From the NCBI GenBank assembly GCA_002794785.1, contig NBBA01000002.1:1674001-1738000 (forward strand): a stretch of DNA of 64,000 nt, given 5' to 3'. The DNA is from Coniferiporia sulphurascens (Eukaryota > Basidiomycota > Agaricomycetes > Hymenochaetales > Hymenochaetaceae). The notes beneath the pieces were generated by a model that made no database searches, had not been told where the DNA came from, and saw only the letters and a list, made by a program, of their open reading frames with translations. Position numbers and translations under genes: made by a program. This document shows, piece by piece, positions 56,179-64,000 of this stretch (position 1 is its first letter; the number at the start of each line of letters is the position of its first letter).

Positions 56179-58099
56179 TGACTGCCCTTCGGACTCCCTA
56201 CCATATGTCCCGGCCAGCGCTCTCACCCTCCCTTTCCTATTCTAAGCTACCCCATTTGCCTGCCCTCGTCCATTTGGCTGTCCCATAGCGAAATGTATTC
56301 CTCCCTCTCTCCTCTCTTCCTATACTAATAGGGGCCCTACACACCTCGGCACCCTTTTGGGAGCAGGGCCCCCACCCAGTTTCGTGCATTGCGCGATGAT
56401 GGGCACCTCCGTTGTTATGTAGTTAGGGCCCCCCCTTCGGGGGGGCAGCTTGTAATTATGTAATACTGCAGGAATAATAATTTTAAAATAAAATAAAAAA
56501 AGCAGTGGAACACCACCCACTCACTCACGGCGATCAATTCCCTTATTCCCCTCCTAACTGACAGCCCCTCCCCCCCGCATCTAATTCTTATCCAGGAACC
56601 ACCCTGGTATCAAATAGGCTTGCAACCCTCTCTCACTGACCCTGCCGGCACCCTGGTATTCAATGTCCCCAACATCCCGGGCTACACACCGGTATTACCC
56701 CCGGACTCCTGTCCTTGGGTTGTTACCTATGTGGCACGCTCCCTCCCACCAACCTCCTGGTCAGTACTCGGCACAGCCTCCCAAGGCACCGATGTTCTCA
56801 CCATGGAGATCTGATCCTCCCTCATGGTCTGGGTGTGCAACTACTATGGTATGTCACCCCCGGATCGCATCGGGGCCCCTCCATGGTACCCAGGTGAGTC
56901 TTTCCTCTTCTCGCTTCCCTTGGCACTGGCCACCACCCTCCTTGTGGTGGGCGACTTCAACTGTCATCACCCCACATGGTCCGAACTCTCCGCCTCATGG
57001 CCAGAGGAATTGAGGGCTCAACCCCTTGACAACTTTTTCCATGGACATGGCCTGGTGCCTGCCCATTTACCTGACTCTGACTTGAGGCCTGACAGCAACT
57101 GCCTGAGGTGCCCCATAGACATGATCTGGGCCCCCCCCTCCATTAACCCCAATGCCATTCTGGACTCGGCCACCTCCGACCCTTCACCACTGTCGGACCA
57201 TGCCATTCTGTGCTGGTCCATTCCTTTTCGGCCCCCACCTCCCATCCTAAAGACACGCTGGCTCCTACCAGCTGACAGGGAAGAATGGACCGACATCGCC
57301 TTCCCTCTCCTTGACATCGCATTCGACCTCCCAGTTGGCGACACCCTCACCCTGGATGACAAAGCAGACACTGTGGTGAAAGCCATGGTGGCAGCCCTTG
57401 AGCTGTTCACCCGCCTCTCACAACCGTCGAAAACGGAGGTCCCGTGGTGGACACCGACATGCAAGACCCTGCTGGCCACCATTTCGACAGCCACCACCCC
57501 CCTCCAGCATGTGTCAGCACACCATGCTTTCAAACACGGAGTGCACACGGCCAAGTGGCAGTTCTATGCCAACCAAGCTGCTGAAGCAGATGCCTCCAAC
57601 ATCTGGACCTGGGCCAAATGAGGCCTCGGCACCCACCCCACCCCTATCCTGTCCCTCAAACGATGAGATGACACCTTCACCCAGTCGGATGCCAAGAAAG
57701 GTGAGCTCTTCCACAAAACCTTCTTCATGCCCCCTCCCCCTCCACAGGTGGACCCCAACCCACCTCCCCCTCCCCAACCAGCTGCCCCGCTAATTCTCCT
57801 CACAGAGCTTATGGGGGCACTGTCCAACACCTCCAACTTGTCAGCACTGGGCCTCTTGGGAATAGGCTACTGCCCCCTGAAATGGGTGGTGGAAGCTTAC
57901 CCTGAAGAGATTCTCTCGCTTTTCAACGACTGCCTATGCCTGGGGCACCACCCCAAGTGCTGGCAGGTGGCAAAATTAGTGATGCTCCAGAAGCCTAACA
58001 AGAAGGACCCTTTCTCACTGCGGTCTTACCGGCCCATCACCCTTGAAGAGACCCTAGGAAAACTCCTAGAAAAAATCATCGCTAACCGGCTCCAGTTCC

Positions 58100-58609
58100 T
58101 GTTACGTTTTTACTTTGTTTTCCCTTATTTATGCTGACTCACTTCCTCTTCATCATCACCAGTCAGCATAACTCCCCCATCTCTCTATATTACACCATGA
58201 TGACACCTTATTGCGTCATCATGGACACTGTCTGCTTACTGATAGTTCTATGTCATTCCATGACCTTCCATAGCCATGTAAACCATCCCTGACCACCCAC
58301 TACAGTAGCAAACACATAGAGTAGTATAAAAGGCATGTAAAGTCGATAAGCACAAGCCCTAAGCTTGTGCTCTTTGTTCATACAAGCCTATCTTATGCAC
58401 CTCACCAGCTCTTGCATTCTCATCTAGTTATCAGCCACTTTGTTGTAACCCGACTCTATTAGGAAGACCTCACTTATCTTCGATGATCAGGAAGCCCCTT
58501 CATCGATCAACTTCGTTAAATGGCATCAGGAAGCCCCATCGCCGATCACTCAGTCAACCGACTTCAGGAAGCCCCGTTGTCGATCACCCACATACAGTCG
58601 AGCTTAACA
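58100..58609 (+). repeat. G1 5' LTR (510 bp)
   Basis: It begins TGTTACGTTTTTAC and ends CGAGCTTAACA. It has a TATA box TATAAAA at 58325-58331, a 9-bp stem AGCACAAGC (58349-58357)/GCTTGTGCT (58363-58371), and three AGGAAGCCCC motifs (58489, 58528, 58566), each followed by a CGATCA. The 3' LTR starts in the same way at 63791 (TGTTACATTTTTAC). Termini and several internal motifs are shared with S2-S5, which are about 50 bp longer. Confidence 0.92.
58325..58371 (+). promoter_or_regulatory. G1 LTR promoter: TATA box and probable RNA 5' end
   Basis: TATAAAA at 58325-58331 is followed 36 nt after its first base by AAGCTTGTGCT (58361-58371). If transcription starts at 58361, the first 11 nt of the RNA would be exactly complementary to the primer-binding site at 58612-58622. 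That is the arrangement known from Tf1. The TATA box and sequence match are seen; the start site is inferred. Confidence 0.65.
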
Positions 58610-58611
58610 CT

Positions 58612-58622
58612 AGCACAAGCTT
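58612..58622 (+). other. G1 primer-binding site for self-priming
   Basis: AGCACAAGCTT lies 2 nt after the LTR end (CA-ct-AGCACAAGCTT) and is the perfect 11-nt reverse complement of 58361-58371 in the LTR. It lacks the TGG expected when a tRNA 3' CCA end primes. Self-priming by the cleaved 5' end of the element RNA is established for Tf1 of fission yeast and proposed for related chromoviruses. Confidence 0.75.
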
Positions 58623-58639
58623 TCCCACTTTTTTTTGCT

Positions 58640-58944
58640 GACGTATCCAATGTCCAAGCACCAACCCTCTGCCCAACCTGTCTGACAAGGCCCCCTTCCC
58701 TGTCCTCCAAATCATTGGAGCCACTTGGGATCACAAACTCAAGTGTTTCAAAAAGAAACAGCCTAACTCAAACACCGAATACGACTACTACACCTGGCTT
58801 CAAAATGAGCACAGTGATTACCAGTGGGCCAAAGCCAATGATGCAGATGATGCCCATATCACATTCGAAGCCAATGTACCCGACTATTGAACCCGTTTTC
58901 CCCATACCCGGACACCCATACCAGACGACCACTCCGAAGACAAC
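58640..58944 (+). pseudogene. G1 region before gag: in-frame upstream extension
   Basis: In the gag reading frame, codons from 58642 to 58887 are open and protein-like (PFPVLQIIGATWDHKLKC, YDYYTWLQNEHSDYQWAKA) and end at a TGA at 58888. After that the frame is open into the gag ATG at 58945. If the TGA was an arginine codon (CGA), gag would be about 100 residues longer. No clear ATG starts this extension; a TGA at 58639 bounds it. The function of the extra part is not known. Confidence 0.5.
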
Positions 58945-59943
58945 ATGTCATCCAACCCACCCGCACCCAAAGAAATCAATCTTGCCTGTCCCAACACCTT
59001 TGATGGGGACCGCAAGTACACCAGATGCTTCCTATCCAGCTGTGAAACATACCTCCACATCAATCGACACATCTACACCACTGATGAGTTGAAGATCAAC
59101 TTTGTCCTCTCCTATATGCAAACAGGCACTGCTGGAGATTGGGCCATCAACTGTGAAACCATGGCATCGGCATTTGCCAAAGACAAAAATGGAAATGTCC
59201 TTACCACCATCATCAGATATGGCACATGGGGAGACTTCAAGTGCGACTTCAAAAACACGTTCATTACCACTGACAATGTTGCTGAGGCCTCCCAGGAGAT
59301 TATGAACCTTCAACAGACTGGATCTGCAGATGAATACAATAGTCGTTTCCAATCCCTTGTCACCTGGGCTGGGATGTCAGGCAACAACAACCTTGTCCCC
59401 ATATATGAGAAAGGACTCAAACACAGGCTTCTCACACGAGTCCTCTCCAATGACAAACTGCCCAAAACCATTGATGAATGGTATCGCAAGGCGTCTCAAC
59501 AAGATGCAGTCTACAACCGCATCAAGGCCCTCTGTGGCCCGGGACAGACTCCGATTAAACAAGAGAACCATTTCCACAACTTCGGCAACCAACAGCATTG
59601 TCAAACCCAGCCTAACCAGCGTGATATGCAGATTAACACCACCAACTGCCTACCTCAACCCACTGAGGAGGAACACACCAAGTGCATTTGTGAAGGATGA
59701 TGCCTTGCCTGCCATGAGAAAGGCCACAATGCCTGCAATTGCACCAAGTACAAACAATGCCCTGCCCAGCCTCGCACCATTTGCACCATAGACAACGCAT
59801 TTCCCATCATCAAGGCACCTGAATCGGTCCCTGACTCTGACACACCCAAGTCCATCGCTGTGCGAGTTCGCCAGCTTATCAATCAGTTCGATAAGGACCA
59901 ACAAGACAAGATCTTTAACATCCTCGACAAGAAGGGTTTTTAA
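58945..59943 (+). pseudogene. gag: G1 gag (capsid/nucleocapsid), one internal stop
   Basis: It starts MSSNPPAPKEINLACPNTF. The central part (TFDGDRKYTRCFLSSCETYL to MQTGTAGDWAINCE and the following helical region) resembles the Gag of Ty3/Gypsy chromoviruses, which forms the particle shell around the RNA. A TGA at 59698 is followed at once, in the same frame, by a perfect CCHC knuckle (CLACHEKGHNACNC, CX2CX4HX4C) and about 65 more residues to a TAA at 59941. So the TGA splits capsid from nucleocapsid in this copy. The full frame is 332 codons. Confidence 0.88.
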
Positions 59944-59960
59944 GGAGGAAGCTTAGATGG

Positions 59961-62900
59961 ATGCTAAGTCTTCCTATTACCATGTCTCCAATTGTAAATT
60001 CAGATACTTCACTCCCCACAATGAAGATCCCAATTTCCATGATTGTGCATGATCAAATCGTCTCAGCCAATGCCCTAATTGACTCTGGTGCTGAAGGCCA
60101 ATTCATCGATGCTAAATTCATCATTAAACATCGCATCCCTACCAGAACTCTTGCCCATCCCATTATGGTTTTAAATGCGGATGGAACTACCAATGAACAC
60201 AGGACCATCACCAAATACATGTGGAGATTGGTCAAAATTGACAGGAAAGCTATTCCCACTATGTTTATGGTAACATCCCTCGGCAAAGAGGATATTATTT
60301 TCGGCCTTCCATGGCTCAAACAGTATAACCCCCTGATCGACTGGACTGCCGGCACCATGTCCATCGCTAAAGTCACCATGGCCACAACACTTGCCCAGGA
60401 ACAGGTTAAAGAAGTCAAACCCCTCAAGGAAATGATTCCTCCTGAATACCACCAATACCTTGACATCTTTCGGAAGAAATCAGCAGAACATTTCCCCATT
60501 TCTCGACCATATGACCATGCCATCGACCTCAAACCTGACTTCATACCATGCAACTGCAAAGTGTACCCACTTTCACCAAAAGAGTTAGTGGCTCTTGATG
60601 AGTTCCTAGATGAAAACTTACGTAAAGGCTACATCTGACCCTCGAAATCACCTATGGCATCACCCTTCTTCTTCGTGGGAAAAAAAGATACTAGTCTTTG
60701 GGGATGCCAAGACTATCGAGCCCTTAATGAAGGAACTATCAAAAACATGTACCCGTTACCCCTGATCAACAACCTCATGGATAAACTCAAGGGAGCCAAG
60801 TACTTCACTAAACTTGACCTCTGCTCTAGCTACAATAACATTCAAATTAAAGATGGCGACCAATGGAAAGCCACCTTTAAAACTCCTCAAGGACTTTTTG
60901 AACCCACCATCATGTTTTTCGGACTATGCAACTCGCCTGCCACATTCCAAGCCTTCATGGATGACACATTCCGCTTCGTCATCCTTGAAGACGGCACCAT
61001 CATCTACATGGATGACATCCTCATATTGGCCAACTCAATGGAAGAACTTTATCAGCATACCTGTCATGTTCTTGATCTCTGTGCCGAAAATGATCTCTAT
61101 TGCAAACCTGAGAAGTGCTTATTCAGCATACAGCACATAGAATTCCTGGGAATGATCATCACCCCAGATAATATCCACATGGACCCTGTCAAACTCACAG
61201 GTATTGCCAATTGGCCTATTCCACAAACCGTCAAACAACTCCGAAGCTTCATGGGATTCTGTAATTATTACAGACACTTCATCCCCAGCTTTTCTGACAT
61301 CATGTACCTGCTTAATGAACTCACTTGCACCAATGAACCATGGAAATGGACACCAGACCAGGATGAAGCATTCTCTCATCTCAAAATGCTGTTCCTTGAT
61401 AAACCAGCATTACTTGTACCTAACCCTGCCAAACCCTTCATATTGGAAACAGATGCCTCCAAAGTCACCTCGGGTGCAGTTCTCTACCAAGCCAACTCTA
61501 ACAGAGATCTTCAACCATGCGGATACATTTCTGAAACCTTCGGACCTGCTCAACAATGCTATGAAGTATACAATCGAGAACTTCTAGGTATCATCCGTGG
61601 CCTCGAAGCATGGCATCACTACCTCCTGGGTAACCCGCATACCACCATGATCTGGTGCAACCACAAGAATCTCTCATATTTCCATTCTGAATGCTGTCTC
61701 ACACCTCGACAATCTTGATGGAATCTTTTCCTCTTGCAATTCAATTGTGTCATAACCCACTGCCCTGGAAAATCCATCCCTGGAGCCATGCACTGTCCAG
61801 AAGACCAGATCATGTGGACAAACCACTAGAATAATGTGTCATGTTACTCAACACACTATTCATCGGCACGATCAATATTGATCTTCAGAACCGGATTTGG
61901 GATGCTCAGGAACATGACTCCTTTGCCTTAATGATTCAAGAGGCACATTCCTTCAAAATTCCTTCTCCTTTCTGCTTCTCTCTCGATGATTGGACAGTCA
62001 ATTCCGGACTTCTTCATTATCAGAAATGCGTCTATGTACCTGACAATGCTGACATTAAATGAGTAATCTTACAAATGTTCCATGACCTCCCATCATTCAG
62101 ACACCCAGGTCTTTTCAAAATGTCACAGCTCATACAACAACATTACTGGTGGCCTGGACTTACAGTCTTCATCGGCAATTACATAAAAGGCTGCGCCGCC
62201 TGTCAGCAGATGAAGATCAATACACATCTGACTAAGCCGCCACTTCTCCCGATCCCAGTGGATGCATCCATGCTTCCATTCCAATCAGTATCCATGGACT
62301 TCATCACTGACTTACCCATCTCCAATGGCTTCGATTTGATCATGGTCATTGTAGACCATGATTCTTCCAAAGGCATCATCCTCATTCCTTGCAATAAGAC
62401 AATTGATGCACTAGGAACAGTGAAGTGTTACCATGACAATGTCTACCGACGATTTGGACTCCCCAAATGCATCATCTCTGATCATGGGCCACAGTTTGCA
62501 TCCCAAGTCTTCCAGACCCTTTGCACCCATCTTGGCATTAAGTCGAAGCTGTCCACCACCTATCACCCCCAGATGGACGGACAAACTGAACGAGCCAATC
62601 AGGAAGTGGAGGCTTACCTATGCATTTACTGCGGCACATTGCCACATTCCTGGGCTGACTCACTTATGGACCTGGAATTCTCACACAATATCCAGACCCA
62701 TTCAGTCACCAAGACATCGCCATTCACCATCATGCTCAGGTACAACCCCATACCAATTCCCTTGGTGATAGAAGATACCGATCTCCCCTCTCTCTCACAG
62801 CGCCTACGCCTTCTTACATCAACCAGAAAAGAAGCGCTCACTGCCCATGACTTGGCCTGTGCCCATATGGCACATTTTGGAGCACGAGGCTTCAAACCAT

Positions 62901-63328
62901 TCAAACTTGGTGACAAAGTTTGGTTAGAAGCCACCAATTTGCATTTCCCCAACAGGTCCCACAAATTGTCACCTAAATGGGAGGGACCATTTCCCATCAT
63001 TCAGGTACTATCACCCCTGAATTATTGCCTCAAGTTGCCAGATACATGGTGTATCCACCCCATTTTCCATGCCTCACTTCTTTCTGCTTACACAGAGACC
63101 AAGGCACATGGACCTCCATTCAGTTTACCACCACCTGACCTGATCAAAGACCAACTGGAATATGAAATTGAAGCCATCATTTCCCACAAAGGCACTGGGA
63201 ACAGAAGGTGTTTCCTAGTCAAATGGACCAGCTATCCCTCTTCCGAAAATCAATGGTTATCCAAAAACGATCTTTCACATGCTCCTGACATCCTCACTAC
63301 ATATAAAAACCTCAAAAAACTAGACTAA
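59961..63328 (+). pseudogene. pol: G1 pol: protease, RT, RNase H, integrase, chromodomain; broken
   Basis: Protease: ALIDSGAEGQFID (about 60070). A TGA at 60636 falls in GYI-stop-PSKSP, where the family has Arg. [17 protein letters not shown] (motif A) and IIYMDDIL (about 61003). RNase [21 protein letters not shown] at 61716 again falls at an Arg position (RQS-stop-W). A frameshift near 61785 moves to the frame with ALSRRPDHV; then come a TAA at 61832 and a TGA at 62060. Integrase: a His/Cys zinc finger (HDLPSFRH...CAACQQ), the catalytic Asp in SMDFITDLP, Asp in ISDHGPQF and Glu in ANQEVEAYL. A chromodomain closes the frame (EYEIEAIISHKG to LVKWTSYPSSENQWL). It would direct insertion into modified chromatin if intact. 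Confidence 0.9.
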
Positions 63329-63790
63329 ACTTGCTCCATCCACTCTACTACTTTTCCCCTTACATCACCACCACCTACATCACCACCCACAACCACCTCT
63401 GGTATCTCACCATTGTTATACCCAGAGGACTCTTTATATTCATCTACACCCTCACTATCACAACTCACCCTCACCCTCGCCACTCACCCCGCCTTTGCCT
63501 CCCTATCATCAATCCTCGACCCACTACTCCACCACTACCACTACAAGCCCCACCAACCGTCCACCACCGCAAATACCAACCCCACCGAGCTACTCCCACC
63601 CACCAGGACATTCTCAACCAACTCCAATGGACCTTCCCTGCAGATTTTCCGCACACCACCACGTCTCAAACATAGAATTCGAAATCAAGCAAGCAGAAAT
63701 CGAGCTAAGTTGTACCAACCCTCCTACTGTCAACCTCCTTCTTCACCTCACCAAACTACACAACCAGGCCGTGATTCACCATGAACTCAC
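63329..63790 (+). other. G1 sequence between chromodomain and 3' LTR
   Basis: About 460 bp of C- and A-rich sequence. It contains a 124-codon open frame at 63413-63784 rich in Ser, Thr and Pro, and in another frame a helical-looking stretch (FEIKQAEIELSCTNPPTVNLLLHLTKLHNQ). Neither is a recognised domain, and they overlap, so coding is uncertain. The bases just before the LTR (GATTCACCATGAACTCAC) are not a polypurine tract, which is unusual for the expected plus-strand primer. Confidence 0.5.
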
Positions 63791-64000
63791 TGTTACATTT
63801 TTACTTTGTTTTCCCTTATTTACACTGACTCACTTCCTCTTCATCATCACCAGTCAGCATAACTCCCCCACCTCTCCATGTTGCACCACAATGACATCTC
63901 ATTGTGTCATCCTTACTCACCCCCACTCTAGTACACTATGATGATGCCTTATTGCATCATCATGGACACCATCTGCTTACTGATAGTTCTATGTCATTCC
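63791..64000 (+). repeat. G1 3' LTR (first 210 bp; continues beyond window)
   Basis: It starts TGTTACATTTTTACTTTG and matches the start of the 5' LTR at 58100 with scattered differences (for example TTACA versus TTACG, a CpG site). The window also includes an extra stretch (about 63910-63940, ATCCTTACTCACCCCCACTC) absent from the 5' LTR but resembling S2-S5. The two LTRs have thus diverged or exchanged sequence, and the insertion is not very recent. Confidence 0.85.

Larger units (their letters stand above)
47033..56501 (+). mobile_element. T16: nearly full-length LINE carrying N4 and S5
   Basis: T16 is inserted in T15 with a 19-bp duplication. It begins CTTCTTGACCAG, about 4 nt short of the T7 terminus (the first base could be shared with the TSD). 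It has the 54-nt leader, ORF1 (49578-51611), ORF2 (51608-56178), a type A 3' UTR and a tail ending at 56501. N4 (with S4 inside) entered at the ORF1 start codon, and S5 entered in RT. Without these it is about 6.4 kb, which gives the approximate full length of the family. It is the best-preserved complete LINE here but has several stops. Confidence 0.9.
46264..58099 (+). mobile_element. T15: LINE host of T16, cut by G1
   Basis: T15 contains the ORF1 C-terminal half (46264-46994) and the first 14 codons of ORF2 up to 47032. T16 is then inserted, with TSD gcagtggaacacTGcccac (47014-47032) and gcagtggaacacCAcccac (56502-56520). ORF2 resumes at 56521 with endonuclease, linker and the RT start. 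At 58100 the 5' LTR of G1 enters in the RT sequence ANRLQF. The ORF1 start is cut by the T12 tail. Its remaining 3' part should lie beyond G1, outside the window. Confidence 0.87.
46991..58099 (+). pseudogene. T15 ORF2 (endonuclease, linker, RT start), split by T16
   Basis: It begins MIGDISVMQWNTAH, is split at 47032 and continues at 56521. The endonuclease has LILIQEPPWYQIGLQ, VGDFNCHHPTWSE, DMIWAPPSINP and LSDHAILCWS. A TGA at 56815 is CGA in sister copies (EVRSQL versus EI-stop-SSL). A TGA at 57619 follows WAK, and one at 57664 follows KR (CGACGA in T1). The RT start is open at 57727-58099 (GIGYCPLKWVVEAYPEEIL, KLVMLQKPNKKDP, RPITLEETLGKLLEKIIANRLQF) and is cut there by the G1 LTR. No RT catalytic motif is inside the window. 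Confidence 0.86.
58100..64000 (+). mobile_element. G1: Ty3/Gypsy chromodomain retrotransposon (3' LTR cut by window end)
   Basis: G1 has a 510-bp 5' LTR, a self-complementary primer site, gag, pol (protease, RT, RNase H, integrase, chromodomain) and the first 210 bp of the 3' LTR. It entered the RT region of T15; the left flank is gttcc, so a gttcc duplication is expected after the 3' LTR. A chromodomain after integrase and self-priming place it with chromoviruses of the Tf1/sushi type. Its coding region is broken by several stops and one frameshift, so it is defective. Confidence 0.92.

Noticed and set aside
58520..59092. A 190-codon open frame overlapping the G1 5' LTR and gag start
   Set aside because: It overlaps the LTR and the better-supported gag frame, is low in complexity (Thr, Pro, Ser) and matches no domain.
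63760..63790. A polypurine tract before the G1 3' LTR
   Set aside because: The bases before the LTR are mixed (GATTCACCATGAACTCAC); no purine run is present.

Overview
This window is a dense nest of fungal retrotransposons. I see no host gene, tRNA, rRNA or CRISPR array. The organism is most likely a filamentous fungus, probably a basidiomycete. The evidence is Tad-like non-LTR retrotransposons (LINEs) with a zinc-knuckle ORF1 and an endonuclease-RT-RNase H ORF2, plus a chromodomain Ty3/Gypsy element of the self-priming Tf1/sushi type, in fairly GC-rich DNA that looks CpG-depleted by mutation. The species cannot be named from this sequence.

Labels used below: T1-T16 are LINE copies. N1-N4 are composite elements with a non-coding 5' module of about 1.28 kb fused to a LINE 3' part. 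S1-S5 are solo LTRs and G1 is the Gypsy element. LINEs end in one of two 3' types. Type A ends ...TACTGCAGGAATAAT plus an A-rich tail. Type B (35.5-46.3 kb only) ends ...GCTCAGTAGGAATAATAAA.

Layout: 1-1163, two short LINE 3' fragments nested in T1 (1178-6554, plus). 6555-7583, minus-strand LINE pieces T2 and T3. 7584-11706, N1, carrying an inserted minus fragment (9450-10160). 11707-17706, T4, carrying N2 (13996-15905). 17707-20091, a large inverted repeat made of LINE 3' ends. 20092-33485, T5 cut by T6, which is cut by solo LTR S1 and by the minus-strand T7 (about 23472-32051). T7 itself holds T8, S2 and an AT-rich insert. 33486-35492, a head-to-head LINE pair (T9/T10). 35493-46263, type B LINEs T11-T14, with N3 (holding S3) inside T11. 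46264-58099, T15, interrupted by T16 (47033-56501), which holds N4 (with S4 inside) and S5. 58100-64000, Gypsy element G1 with a complete 5' LTR and a 3' LTR cut by the window end.

How the parts relate: the LINE ORF1 (RNA-binding, zinc knuckles) overlaps ORF2 by an ATGA stop/start. ORF2 would nick target DNA and reverse-transcribe from the 3' end, which carries conserved hairpins. The N elements share the LINE 3' end and the LINE 5' terminal CATCCTTCTTG but encode no complete ORF1 or ORF2, so they look like passengers of the LINE machinery. Target-site duplications (TSDs) define many insertions exactly. Wherever two TSD copies differ, every difference fits a CpG transition. Many premature stops are CGA to TGA changes, so the region looks CpG-methylated and decaying. 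No element here appears fully intact.
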